This document shows positions 1 through 7,027 of a stretch of 15,515 nt of DNA, one piece after another. Position 1 is the first letter of the stretch. Each line of letters begins with the position of its first letter. Made by a program: the position numbers and the translations under genes. The DNA is taken from the NCBI GenBank assembly GCA_002825465.1, contig PJER01000050.1:1-15515 (forward strand), in the 5' to 3' direction. Source of the DNA: Candidatus Thorarchaeota archaeon MP8T_1 (GTDB lineage Archaea; Asgardarchaeota; Thorarchaeia; Thorarchaeales; Thorarchaeaceae). Below the pieces are notes generated by a model. The model was not told the origin of the DNA and did not search any database. It saw only the letters and a list, made by a program, of their open reading frames with translations.

Positions 1-738
1 CACGTAGCATTTGAGAACGCAGCAGCGGTTGCCTCCGGTGTGATCGAAGCCACCAAGGTCATGCACAAGAAGGGAAGGTTCGACTACGAACATGTCGATG
101 TTGTTGCCCTTGGCGGAGATGGTGCCTCATTTGACATTGGTTTTGGAGCAATTAGTGGTGCAATGGAACGTGGTCATGATATGGTCTACATGTGCTATGA
201 CAACGGAGCATATCAGAACACAGGTATCCAGCGATCTGGAGCGACATTCCCTGGACAGGAAACTACAACCTCTTGGGCAGGCAGTGTGATACCGGGCAAA
301 CTGGAGCGCAAGAAGCCAATCGCACAGATTATCGCAGCTCACAAGATCCCCTATGTTGCCACAGTAGAGCCATCCAATTATCGTGACTTCATCACTAAGT
401 TCCGGAAGGCGCTTGAAGTTGAAGGTCCGGCATTTATTCATGCATTCTCTCCATGTCCAAGAGGATGGAGGTCTGCAACTGGTGAGAGTATTGCACTCTC
501 AAAGCTCGCGGTAGAAACTGGACTACACCCGCTTTATGAAGTCATCAATGGCGAAGAATGGATCATGTCAAGTGCGAGCAAGAATCTCAAGGAACTAAAA
601 CCAGTGGATGAATACTTCAAGACACAGGGACAGTTCAAGCACCTCTTCAGACCAGAGTGGGAAGACTTCAGAAAGAGTATCCAGGAACAGGTCAACCATG
701 ATTGGGAGCTCTTGAAGAAGAAGTGTGGTATTGAGTAG
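1..738 (+). CDS. porB: pyruvate:ferredoxin oxidoreductase, beta subunit (5' end outside the window)
   Basis: This is the thiamine-pyrophosphate-binding subunit of the cytoplasmic 2-oxoacid:ferredoxin oxidoreductase that converts pyruvate and CoA to acetyl-CoA, CO2 and reduced ferredoxin. The frame is open from base 1 (beginning HVAFENAAAVASGV), so the start and the N-terminal Cys motif that binds a 4Fe-4S cluster in this family lie upstream. Visible are the TPP/Mg motif GDGASFDIGFG, followed by YDNGAYQNTGIQRSG, which resembles PorB/VorB rather than the KorB pattern. The C-terminal part (EPSNYRDF, FSPCPRGW) is typical and the stop at 736-738 gives a normal C-terminus. The gamma, delta and alpha subunits are probably upstream, as this family is usually encoded in one operon. 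A branched-chain 2-oxoacid (Vor) specificity cannot be excluded from the beta subunit alone. Confidence 0.93.
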   Translation, partial: HVAFENAAAVASGVIEATKVMHKKGRFDYEHVDVVALGGDGASFDIGFGAISGAMERGHDMVYMCYDNGAYQNTGIQRSGATFPGQETTTSWAGSVIPGKLERKKPIAQIIAAHKIPYVATVEPSNYRDFITKFRKALEVEGPAFIHAFSPCPRGWRSATGESIALSKLAVETGLHPLYEVINGEEWIMSSASKNLKELKPVDEYFKTQGQFKHLFRPEWEDFRKSIQEQVNHDWELLKKKCGIE

Positions 739-745
739 AATCAGT

Positions 746-787
746 TGACTGGAACTCCTTGGTTCCAGTCATTCTCAATTTTTTATT
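746..787 (+). terminator. hairpin plus T-run terminator after porB
   Basis: TGACTGGAAC (746-755) pairs perfectly with GTTCCAGTCA (762-771) across a 6-nt loop, followed by a T-rich stretch with six consecutive T at 779-784. It lies 8 nt after the porB stop and looks like the end of the por operon transcript. Confidence 0.8.
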
Positions 788-830
788 TGGTCATCCTTCG
801 ATGAAGAAGATGAATTGCCAGACATCTCAA

Positions 831-1778
831 TTACATTGTATCATAAGCTGTATCACTTGGATACAAGACAGCCTCTCTTAGTTGAAAATGTGATTTGGCT
901 ACCTTAGTTCTGCCCGTATACATGAGCTGCGGATATTCATGAACAACATAGAACCGAAGAGGGTAAGGAAACTGAGAATGGAGTAATGAAAAGATCTCTT
1001 TCAACGAGTCCTCCAATTGAATGGATTCAGACCTTCGGACATCAATAATCCACTCCCCCTTGAACATGTGCATGTTCTTCATCAAAAAGAAGGCACTAAA
1101 GATTGGACATTGAATGGTACAGGAGATTAGTAGTAAGAATCCAACTACAACCACCCAAAGAGTCCCGGACATTAACAGAAAATAATTGGATAATACCAAA
1201 ATAGCAAAGATTAACACGAGAGTGGCAACGAAGGTGGAGAGAGACTTCCGATTTTTTTGGAGATCATTCTCAAGAGGAATAATGACGTCTGCGGGCCATG
1301 TAATCAATCCCCGTGTATCCTTTAAGAATAGTAAGTAGCTCTCCCTCTTGGTTATTATCTCTGAGGGCGAAAGGACTGTGTTGTTTCGGTATGGTACTGT
1401 TGAAACAGAATCTTTGGATTGAGCAATCTGGGAATCGATGAACGTGACAGCATCAGAAATGCGGTTTCGTGAGAGACCGTGATATCTGTATTGTGATTGT
1501 TTGGATTTGTTCATCAGAAGGCTTGCAACTAAAATCAAGAATCCAAAGAAAGAAAATAGTGTTCCAAGCACTAAGAAATCGTAGTTATCCGGATGAAGAG
1601 CAAAAATGGAAAAAACTCCAACCAGTGTGATCAAAAGCCCAATAAAGGATCTGTAGTCGAATAACGAGTCTTCGTGATATACTGAAAGACTCCCTCTTGC
1701 AAGATACTTTTCGAACTTTGGAAATCGGGAGTGCCCTGCTACCATTTCATACCAGTTAGAGTAATTCATCCTTTTCAC
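831..1778 (-). CDS. uncharacterised four-TM membrane protein
   Basis: I do not recognise the family of this 315-residue protein. It has two pairs of hydrophobic segments, roughly residues 44-61 and 67-89, then 180-203 and 206-233, separated by a mainly polar region of about 90 residues and followed by a soluble tail of about 80 residues with the pattern LxxxLHSQFPYPLRFYVVHEYPQL. No catalytic motif stands out. The frame begins at a GTG (1778); an ATG three codons in (1769) is an alternative, and neither has a strong ribosome-binding site. It is transcribed alone, divergently from the dehydrogenase gene and convergently with porB. Topology with both termini on the same side is an inference from four TM segments. 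Confidence 0.75.
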   Translation of the reverse strand: MKRMNYSNWYEMVAGHSRFPKFEKYLARGSLSVYHEDSLFDYRSFIGLLITLVGVFSIFALHPDNYDFLVLGTLFSFFGFLILVASLLMNKSKQSQYRYHGLSRNRISDAVTFIDSQIAQSKDSVSTVPYRNNTVLSPSEIITKRESYLLFLKDTRGLITWPADVIIPLENDLQKNRKSLSTFVATLVLIFAILVLSNYFLLMSGTLWVVVVGFLLLISCTIQCPIFSAFFLMKNMHMFKGEWIIDVRRSESIQLEDSLKEIFSLLHSQFPYPLRFYVVHEYPQLMYTGRTKVAKSHFQLREAVLYPSDTAYDTM

Positions 1779-1806
1779 ATAAACTCATCTAGACTTGATT
1801 TCTGAT

Positions 1807-1839
1807 TGAAAAATTCTCTTTTGACGCGCATGAAAAATT
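1807..1839. repeat. 9-bp direct repeat in a divergent promoter region
   Basis: TGAAAAATT occurs at 1807-1815 and again at 1831-1839, 24 bp apart, both followed within two bases by CTCT. It lies between the divergent four-TM and dehydrogenase genes. It may be a paired regulator site, or chance in A/T-rich DNA. Confidence 0.3.
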
Positions 1840-1856
1840 GCTCTATCCTGTCGGTG

Positions 1857-1864
1857 AGTATATC
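1857..1864 (+). promoter_or_regulatory. TATA-like box of the dehydrogenase/GDPD transcript
   Basis: AGTATATC lies about 45 bp before the ATG at 1906. With the usual archaeal spacing this predicts a transcript start near 1885-1888 and a leader of about 20 nt containing the GAGGA ribosome-binding site at 1894-1898, 7 nt before the start codon. Confidence 0.4.
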
Positions 1865-1905
1865 AACACGAATCCCTTCTCAATAATCCTTCAGAGGACC
1901 GACCA

Positions 1906-3147
1906 ATGAAAGCGATAATGTATGACCTAAAAATCAGCAAGGTCGTCAGAAAGAAAATGAAACTTGCTGGAAAGTATACAATGATCAAGTATCGTGAAGA
2001 CTGGCCAAAACCAACCATCAAACACTCACGACAGGTCTTAGTGCGACCCGTTCTGGCAGGAATTTGTGCATCAGATATTAACCAAATAGAGGTCAACCTC
2101 TCCTACTCAGCAACGATTCTGGCTAGAAAAGACAATCCATTTCCATTGGGGCATGAAGTAGTAGGCATAGTTGAGGAGGTCGGAGATGAGGTCGAAGGAT
2201 TGAGTGTTGGTGACCGAGTGGGCCATTCCCCCGTTGCATCGTGCGAGTGTTACGGTTTTGAGTACTGTGAGAGCTGCAAGGCAGGAAGACCTGAAACCTG
2301 TCAAGCAATTGTAGGAATCGGTGATGACTCGGAACTTGAAGAGAAGTACGGTGGCCGTTTGAAGTTTGGCGGATTTGGGAGTGGTGCTTTTAGTGAACAC
2401 TTCGTCACTTATGCTGGTCAACTAACGAAAGTACCCGATGGAGTTCCAGATGAACACGCAGTTCTTGCTGAACCTCTTGCAGTAGCTATTCATGCTGTGA
2501 AAAGACAACAGCCTTCGAATGATGATACAGTCATTGTCATCGGGGCCGGAATCATAGGATTAATGGTAGTACGAGCGATTAGAGCCCTAGGGTCAAAATG
2601 CAGAATAATTGTTCTGGCTCGCTATCCATTCCAGGAAGCAGCTGCCAAGAAACTCGGTGCTGATGAAGTAATATCCGAGAACGATAGGGAGCTGCTTTAT
2701 CAGAGGGTCGCTGAAGCCACAAACGGTCATCTTCTCAAGCCAGCTATAGGCCGCAAGATCCTCTATGGAGGAACAGGACCCGATATAGTCTTTGACACCA
2801 TAGGAAGTGATTCGACTCTAGATGACTCATTGCATCTTGTCAGGAATAATGGAACACTTGAGATAGTTGGCATGGACTTCGGTGTAACAAAGAAGACCGA
2901 TTGGATATTGGCAGTCTACAAAGAGGTAACCATTAAGGGCACGATGATGCATGGGCACGAAACACACGAAGGAAGATCAATTGACACGTTAGAACTTGCA
3001 ATGGAGATAATAAAAGAAAATCCCACTCTCTTTGAGGGGCTTGTAACACACAAATACAATATCGAAGAATATAGGACTGCATTTTCCGTTGCTACAAACA
3101 AAGGAAAGAACAGTGCAATCAAAGTGGCATTTGACTTTAGAAAGTGA
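1906..3147 (+). CDS. zinc-dependent alcohol/polyol/sugar dehydrogenase, MDR superfamily
   Basis: This is a cytoplasmic NAD(P)-dependent medium-chain dehydrogenase/reductase that oxidises an alcohol, polyol or aldose. Catalytic-zinc ligands are visible: C54 in AGICASD, H83-E84 in PLGHEVVG, and E189 in LAEPLAV. A structural-zinc cluster is present as C113, C115, C121, C124 and C132; the spacing C-x2-C-x7-C at the end is canonical, while the first part (C-x-C-x5-C) is not. The Rossmann motif is GAGIIG at 213-218. The second beta strand ends LARY, with Arg where NAD-preferring enzymes carry an acidic residue, which suggests NADP. At 413 residues it is longer than the usual 340-360, with extra length before the first Cys and around residues 60-75. 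GAGGA precedes the ATG by 7 nt. The substrate cannot be told from sequence; the next gene is translationally coupled. Confidence 0.85.
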   Translation: MKAIMYDLKISKVVRKKMKLAGKYTMIKYREDWPKPTIKHSRQVLVRPVLAGICASDINQIEVNLSYSATILARKDNPFPLGHEVVGIVEEVGDEVEGLSVGDRVGHSPVASCECYGFEYCESCKAGRPETCQAIVGIGDDSELEEKYGGRLKFGGFGSGAFSEHFVTYAGQLTKVPDGVPDEHAVLAEPLAVAIHAVKRQQPSNDDTVIVIGAGIIGLMVVRAIRALGSKCRIIVLARYPFQEAAAKKLGADEVISENDRELLYQRVAEATNGHLLKPAIGRKILYGGTGPDIVFDTIGSDSTLDDSLHLVRNNGTLEIVGMDFGVTKKTDWILAVYKEVTIKGTMMHGHETHEGRSIDTLELAMEIIKENPTLFEGLVTHKYNIEEYRTAFSVATNKGKNSAIKVAFDFRK

Positions 3148-3953
3148 TGATGATGATTTTTGATATTGGAAGACCTCTGATAATGGCGCATCGTGGAGAG
3201 TCAGGCAACATTCCAGAAAACACAATGCTTGCTCTCGAGGCGGCAGTGAAGATTGGTGTGGATGTCCTTGAGTCAGACATTCGCCTCACAAAGGATGATG
3301 TTCCTATCCTCTTTCATGATGAGGACCTAAAACGTATCACCGGTGAATCAAAAGAGGTGCGAAAGAAGACTTTGGATGAACTTCTACAGGTAGATCTTGG
3401 TCATAACTTTTCGACAGATGGAGGACAGACTTATCCATTTCGAGGAAAGGGATTGAAGGTTGTTACACTCGAGGAGGCGATTAATCGATTCCCGGACACA
3501 ATACTCAACCTAGACATTAAGGATATGTTTCGTGAGGCGCCCGATAAAATTGCACAGGTCCTGCTGGAGAATCAGAGAACTGACAGGATAATGATTGCTT
3601 CGTTTCATCCACCACAAATGAAGAAATTTAGAGAAAAAGCCCCAATGATTCCAACCTCCGCGCACCCAAATGAGATCCGTAACTTTGTGGCGGGCGTCAT
3701 GATGAGGTCTATGAGGTTTCTTGTGCGGTCTGTGGCGTACAAAGCATTCCAAGTACCAGAGTGGAGTGGTTCACTCCAGATAGTCACCCCACGATTTGTG
3801 GCTGAGGCACATAAGAGAGACATTGCAATCCATGTCTGGACAATCAACAACCGAGAGGACATGGAACGTCTGTTGAGCATGGAAGTGAATGGCATCTTCA
3901 CAGATAATCCCACCATTCTAAGAGAAATTCTTGTTGAACGCGGGTATATCTGA
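3147..3953 (+). CDS. glycerophosphodiester phosphodiesterase (GDPD) family protein
   Basis: GDPD-family enzymes cleave glycerophosphodiesters to an alcohol and glycerol phosphate using a TIM-barrel fold and a divalent metal. The catalytic signature is intact: H-R-G in MAHRGESG, P-E-N-T, then E-S-D in VLESDIRLT, and the later His in ILFHDEDL. The C-terminal HVWTINNREDM and GIFTDNP segments are also typical of the family. Length (268-269 residues) is normal for a bacterial-type enzyme. No signal peptide is seen, so it is probably cytoplasmic. The start is ambiguous: GTG at 3144 is followed by three ATG codons at 3147, 3150 and 3153. I chose 3147, where the ATG shares one base with the TGA of the dehydrogenase gene (TGATG), so the two are probably translationally coupled. 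Which glycerol-phosphate enantiomer it acts on matters in an archaeon and is not deducible here. Confidence 0.9.
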   Translation: MMMIFDIGRPLIMAHRGESGNIPENTMLALEAAVKIGVDVLESDIRLTKDDVPILFHDEDLKRITGESKEVRKKTLDELLQVDLGHNFSTDGGQTYPFRGKGLKVVTLEEAINRFPDTILNLDIKDMFREAPDKIAQVLLENQRTDRIMIASFHPPQMKKFREKAPMIPTSAHPNEIRNFVAGVMMRSMRFLVRSVAYKAFQVPEWSGSLQIVTPRFVAEAHKRDIAIHVWTINNREDMERLLSMEVNGIFTDNPTILREILVERGYI

Positions 3954-3984
3954 TATGAGAACAGCTCTACTAGAAAGCAATCAG

Positions 3985-4001
3985 CCGAAATAGCTTAATA
4001 T
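3985..4001 (+). promoter_or_regulatory. BRE/TATA-like promoter before the small Cys-rich gene
   Basis: A purine-rich CCGAAATAG (BRE-like) is followed by CTTAATAT at 3994-4001. A transcript would start near 4022-4026, just before the inverted repeat at 4028-4066. This makes the downstream unit an independent transcript rather than readthrough from the GDPD gene. Confidence 0.45.
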
Positions 4002-4027
4002 GTAACAACCCGAAGGTCAGAGTTGAC

Positions 4028-4066
4028 AGTCCAAGCCGGACTACTAGTAGTTTGGGACCGTGGACT
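4028..4066 (+). other. structured leader with a 12-nt palindrome
   Basis: AGTCCA (4028-4033) pairs with TGGACT (4061-4066), enclosing a perfect 12-nt palindrome ACTACTAGTAGT at 4040-4051. A competing pairing is possible between CCAA (4031-4034) and TTGG (4052-4055). It begins only a few bases after the predicted transcript start. It could be a 5' leader element, the start of a small RNA, or a dimeric protein-binding site in DNA. It does not fold as a tRNA and no T-arm motif is present. Confidence 0.4.
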
Positions 4067-4093
4067 AGAAAGACCGATTGGAAGAATGTATCA

Positions 4094-4231
4094 ATGACCT
4101 GTCCAGAATATAATGCGGCCGATGGAAAGTGCGGTGTTGACGGATTCAAGTTTTATACGGGCATGAACAAGCCCTGCGAAACTCCTGGTATAACTAAGGA
4201 CAAGTGTCCGCGGTTTGCAATGTCTGGTTAG
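4094..4231 (+). CDS. small four-cysteine protein, 45 residues
   Basis: The frame encodes a 45-residue protein beginning MTCPEYNAADGKCGVDGFKF and ending in TAG at 4229-4231. Cysteines at 3, 13, 28 and 38 are spaced C-x9-C-x14-C-x9-C, a symmetrical arrangement that could bind one zinc or an iron-sulfur cluster, or form two disulfides. There is no signal peptide or TM segment. A GGAAG sequence at 4080-4084 precedes the ATG by 9 nt. The gene has its own TATA-like box upstream and a strong terminator downstream, which supports a real transcript. I do not recognise the family. The frame stays open somewhat upstream of the ATG but only a TTG is available there. Confidence 0.55.
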   Translation: MTCPEYNAADGKCGVDGFKFYTGMNKPCETPGITKDKCPRFAMSG

Positions 4232-4269
4232 ACATCAACACAACTCACTATTTCTAGCAAGTATATTGC

Positions 4270-4309
4270 GGGCTGAGCGTAAGGGCTCAGTCCCCGTTCA
4301 GCTTTTTTT
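4270..4309 (+). terminator. hairpin plus T7 terminator of the small Cys-rich gene
   Basis: GGGCTGAGC (4270-4278) pairs with GCTCAG-T-CCC (4285-4294) with a single bulged T and a 6-nt loop, followed by CGTTCAGC and seven T at 4303-4309. An alternative pairing GCTGA (4272-4276) with TCAGC (4298-4302) reaches the T-run directly. Confidence 0.7.
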
Positions 4310-4380
4310 GTGACTTTTAGTATTGTTCTTGATTTCAGGAACCTCACTCTCATATACTTAGAGAGGAGATTAAAATTAGA

Positions 4381-4415
4381 TAAAAGGAAAGGTGGACCGG
4401 AGTTGCCTCCGGTCC
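4381..4415 (-). terminator. terminator of the GTPase operon
   Basis: GGACCGGAG (4394-4402) and CTCCGGTCC (4407-4415) form a perfect 9-bp GC-rich stem with a 4-nt loop. Read on the minus strand it is followed by ACCTTTCCTTTTATC, so it ends transcripts coming from the GTPase gene, whose stop is 42 bp away. The region 4232-4457 holds only this and the opposing plus-strand terminator; I see no gene there. Confidence 0.8.
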
Positions 4416-4457
4416 GGGTGTTCATACTCCGTGGGCACGAAGAATGAAGTAGAAGTG

Positions 4458-4973
4458 CTACTGATTCAGTAGCATGCGGGTCACTGCCTCGAACATCTCA
4501 GTGACCCCAGCACCTGTCTTTGCAGATACTTCCATCAGAGGAGCATCATACTTCTGAGCAAATGCAAGTCCATCCTCGTAGCTGACTCCTGAGCCATTAC
4601 TTCGCTCATCAACCTTGTTTGCTACAAAGAAGAGCTGGCAGTCAGGTGCGTTCTCCTTGACTCGACCGATCCAATCCGTCAGACGCTCCAAAGAAAAAAA
4701 ACGTGTAGCGTCATAGACTGCAATTGCCACTCTTGCGCCCCTGAAGTAGTCACTCACAACATCGCGGAAACGCGGTTGACCCCCCATGTCCCAAAGCATG
4801 AGAGTCGCGTTCGTATTATCCACTTCTACCTTCTTTGATGCAAAGTTAACACCTATGGTCATTCTCATCTCATCATCGAAGCGGTTCTCCGTGTAGCGGA
4901 TTGTGATGCTGGTCTTACCAACACCTCCCTCGCCGACAAGAACCGTCTTGTAGATGGGTACGCGCATAGTCAT
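4458..4973 (-). CDS. Ras/Rab-like small GTPase
   Basis: All five G motifs of a Ras-superfamily GTPase are present: P-loop GEGGVGKTS (14-22), switch-I Thr39 in MTIGVNF, WDMGGQ (61-66) with the catalytic-type Gln66, NKVD (119-122), and SAKTG (150-154). At 171 residues it is essentially one G domain. It has no C-terminal cysteine for prenylation and no N-terminal myristoylation-type glycine, so membrane recruitment would need a partner. The G3 motif is DMGGQ rather than the Rab/Ras DTAGQ, a form nearer to Arf and Rag types. The start is supported by AAAGGTGA (4980-4987) with 6-nt spacing. It is the last gene of a four-gene operon with a longin/roadblock-like protein, a large membrane protein and a Zn-ribbon protein. 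A switch function at the membrane is inferred from this context. Confidence 0.93.
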   Translation of the reverse strand: MTMRVPIYKTVLVGEGGVGKTSITIRYTENRFDDEMRMTIGVNFASKKVEVDNTNATLMLWDMGGQPRFRDVVSDYFRGARVAIAVYDATRFFSLERLTDWIGRVKENAPDCQLFFVANKVDERSNGSGVSYEDGLAFAQKYDAPLMEVSAKTGAGVTEMFEAVTRMLLNQ

Positions 4974-4986
4974 AATTTCTCACCTT

Positions 4987-6351
4987 TTACATCGCAGCTG
5001 TACCTAGAAGCATATCTGCACGACCAGTGACACCTAGCCACCAGAAGGAGAAGGCACCCAGAATGGAGAGTGAAGGGATTAGACTCACGGCACTACCTCC
5101 GGCGGTACCTAGAATCAAAAAGACTATTCCGACAGTAAGAAACAGTGCTCTGCTTCTGCCTATAGCCCCAACCTTTCTCATTCTCCACCATATCACACCA
5201 TATAGTGCTAGAGGAATGATTGTCTGAAAGATCCCAGTGACAGCCATTACAGGGGCAGCCATGGGGATAGCATCAGTTGGCACACCCAAAGCCCAGTTCA
5301 CGAAGACCAAAGCTAGGGGTACTGCTACGATGAGAATTGGGAGTAGTAGAACCCGCTTCCAGTCCAAAGCCACTATTGCACTCAGATTGAGTATCATTGG
5401 TGCAATTATTCCAAGTACCAAAGCTACATAATCAGAATTCGTTCCCGCAATAAACTCCACGTGAACAAGTGCGACAACTAGGAAAGAGAATCCGCCAATA
5501 AAGAAGAAGGTTCCCAGAGTGAGTGTTGCCTGATTTCGACTTTTTCTCCATCGTGTGATGGTATAAGCAGCTGTGCCAATTCCAATGACTGATGCAATTG
5601 CAATGGATGATACAGTTGCCATCATTGCAATGTCTGTAATTGCAGGAGAAACAAGAAGATATGACATGAAATAGAACAGAGAACTTATGGTCATAGCATA
5701 GATCATCAATTCAGTAGTGATGCCAGTTTCAGAGAGAATGAGCGCGGTAATGAGTAACGCGGGTCCATATAGTCTAACAGCTAGCATGGTAGCTACTATC
5801 TCTGGAGCGGTAAAGCTCGTCATCGCCAAAAAGAAGGGATAGGTAAGAGAGAGAACTGCAAACCCGAAGCTTGTGATCCTCTTTGTCTTAATTGTCAAGT
5901 AGGTGAATAGCACGAATGGTATACCAAACAATACACCAGCCATCACAGCTATAAAGGTTCCTGACCACTGACCCAATAGGCCACCACCGGTCTGTTCAAT
6001 CAGTGCTACAGTGATTGTAAAACCCATTAATATGAATGGCAAGGCTTGCCCTTTTCGCCAGCCAAGAATCATTGTTGCTGCAAGAGATAAGACCCCCGCA
6101 CCACTGATTCCGACGAGATAATACATTGTTTCTAGTTCAGTATAGCCTATGGCATATTCGTAGTTTATGAATGATGCTAAACCGAGAAGGAAAATTCCAA
6201 GTGAAGCCACCCATAATGGACGCCCCAGGGATTTCTCTTCCTCAGGAAGTTGTTTTACCCTATTTGAGGTAAATCGGATCAGCAATAAGGTTGCAAGAAA
6301 AATACCAATTGCTGTCACAAATTCTGATGAATATTGTACTAATATCTGCAT
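4987..6351 (-). CDS. polytopic membrane protein, about 14-15 TM, in the GTPase operon
   Basis: The 454-residue protein is almost wholly hydrophobic, with about 14-15 membrane segments, for example near residues 9-27, 45-64, 76-96, 103-120, 129-152, 160-180, 183-205, 213-233, 238-262, 273-295, 303-327, 332-351, 360-385, 397-418 and 422-440. Loops are short. The largest polar loop (28-44, NRVKQLPEEEKSLGR) follows TM1, and small basic loops (RWRKSRN, RMRKVGAIGRSR) suggest cytoplasmic faces. No transporter signature or catalytic motif is evident, so I cannot assign a substrate. AGAGGTG ends 6 nt before the ATG and overlaps the stop of the preceding gene. The stop codon touches the ribosome-binding site of the GTPase gene. 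Function as the membrane receptor or anchor of the GTPase is an inference. Confidence 0.85.
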   Translation of the reverse strand: MQILVQYSSEFVTAIGIFLATLLLIRFTSNRVKQLPEEEKSLGRPLWVASLGIFLLGLASFINYEYAIGYTELETMYYLVGISGAGVLSLAATMILGWRKGQALPFILMGFTITVALIEQTGGGLLGQWSGTFIAVMAGVLFGIPFVLFTYLTIKTKRITSFGFAVLSLTYPFFLAMTSFTAPEIVATMLAVRLYGPALLITALILSETGITTELMIYAMTISSLFYFMSYLLVSPAITDIAMMATVSSIAIASVIGIGTAAYTITRWRKSRNQATLTLGTFFFIGGFSFLVVALVHVEFIAGTNSDYVALVLGIIAPMILNLSAIVALDWKRVLLLPILIVAVPLALVFVNWALGVPTDAIPMAAPVMAVTGIFQTIIPLALYGVIWWRMRKVGAIGRSRALFLTVGIVFLILGTAGGSAVSLIPSLSILGAFSFWWLGVTGRADMLLGTAAM

Positions 6352-6362
6352 GTCTTACACCT

Positions 6363-6752
6363 CTACAACATCTTCGAAGCCCAGTCGGTAGCGCGCTCAC
6401 CGCTGCTTGATGCGACGATAGCCGCATCTCGAATCAATTCAATAGTTTCATCAGTAACGATTTCGCCAAGTGTACCCTCAATGAGTTTGCTAAGCTTAGA
6501 ATTCAACTCTGCAGCTTTCTTATCATTGAGTTCATGGATTGTAACAAGTAACACTCTGTCAACCTTCGAAATGATTATCCTATAGTTCTCAAGACTCATT
6601 TCTTTGAGATCAGTGCCGGAAACTCTCTGGCTGTACATCTGTATAGCAGACAGAAATCCACCAAAGAGTACTTCATCCAACTGAAACTCACCCATCGGAA
6701 TGGCAGCAAGTGTTTCGCCTCGTTCATTCACAATATATACACTCTGTATCAA
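6363..6752 (-). CDS. longin/roadblock-like small regulatory protein
   Basis: This 129-residue protein begins with a short strand (MIQSVYIVNERGETLAAIP), then an amphipathic helix in the pattern DEVLFGGFLSAIQMYSQ, then YRIIISKVDRVLLVTIHEL strands and a charged helix KAAELNSKLSKLIEG. That order matches the profilin-like longin/roadblock folds, whose members act as GTPase partners (MglB in bacteria; TRAPP, Mon1-Ccz1 and Ragulator subunits in eukaryotes). I favour longin because of the strand, strand, helix beginning and the GFLSAI helix, but roadblock/LC7 is not excluded. The start is a TTG at 6752: it is the only start-type codon between the upstream stop (6764-6766) and the conserved strand, and AGGGGATG lies just before it. 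Placement with a small GTPase supports a role as its GEF, GAP or scaffold. Confidence 0.75.
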   Translation of the reverse strand: MIQSVYIVNERGETLAAIPMGEFQLDEVLFGGFLSAIQMYSQRVSGTDLKEMSLENYRIIISKVDRVLLVTIHELNDKKAAELNSKLSKLIEGTLGEIVTDETIELIRDAAIVASSSGERATDWASKML

Positions 6753-6763
6753 ATCAGCATCCC

Positions 6764-7027
6764 CTAGAAACTATCCATCCATTTCTGCGCCTTGTCGACT
6801 GAACTTGCATCACTGCCTTCTTCGACGACTTGGCCAGCGGCTTCAACATCTCTGACTGTGAACTGCTTGTCAACAAAAAGAACGACTTGATGGTTTTTCT
6901 TGCACTTTGCTGGTACTAGGACCGGCACTCGCTTAGCATCTGTAATAGATTCTTCATCTACTGTTATTCCTTCGATGAGCCCATTACAAATGGGACAAGG
7001 AACTGCATTCAATGTCTTTTTGCCCAC
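6764..7027 (-). CDS. small zinc-ribbon-like protein, first gene of the GTPase operon
   Basis: The protein has a CPIC pair followed 28 residues later by C-x3-H (CKKNH), enough for one zinc site, and then FVDKQFTVRDVEAAG and an acidic tail ending QKWMDSF. It carries no TM segment. The frame opens with a GTG at 7057 (97 residues), but a perfect GAGGTGA at 7033-7039 lies 5 nt before another GTG at 7027. I therefore prefer 7027, giving 87 residues starting MGKKTLNAVPCPIC. I do not recognise a named family. Its stop is 11 bp before the longin-like start, so it is part of the same operon and probably an adaptor or regulator in the GTPase module. The start choice is the least certain part. Confidence 0.7.
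   Translation of the reverse strand: MGKKTLNAVPCPICNGLIEGITVDEESITDAKRVPVLVPAKCKKNHQVVLFVDKQFTVRDVEAAGQVVEEGSDASSVDKAQKWMDSF

Noticed and set aside
127..441. 104-codon minus-strand frame inside porB
   Set aside because: It is a shadow of a clearly conserved gene on the other strand; composition is not protein-like.
3954..4093. Possible tRNA or box C/D RNA before the small gene
   Set aside because: No T-arm, anticodon-arm geometry or C/D box pair can be found; only the inverted repeat remains and it is reported as a leader element.
4228..4425. 65-codon minus-strand frame between the small Cys-rich gene and the GTPase gene
   Set aside because: It runs through both terminator hairpins, has no ribosome-binding site and shows no protein-like pattern.
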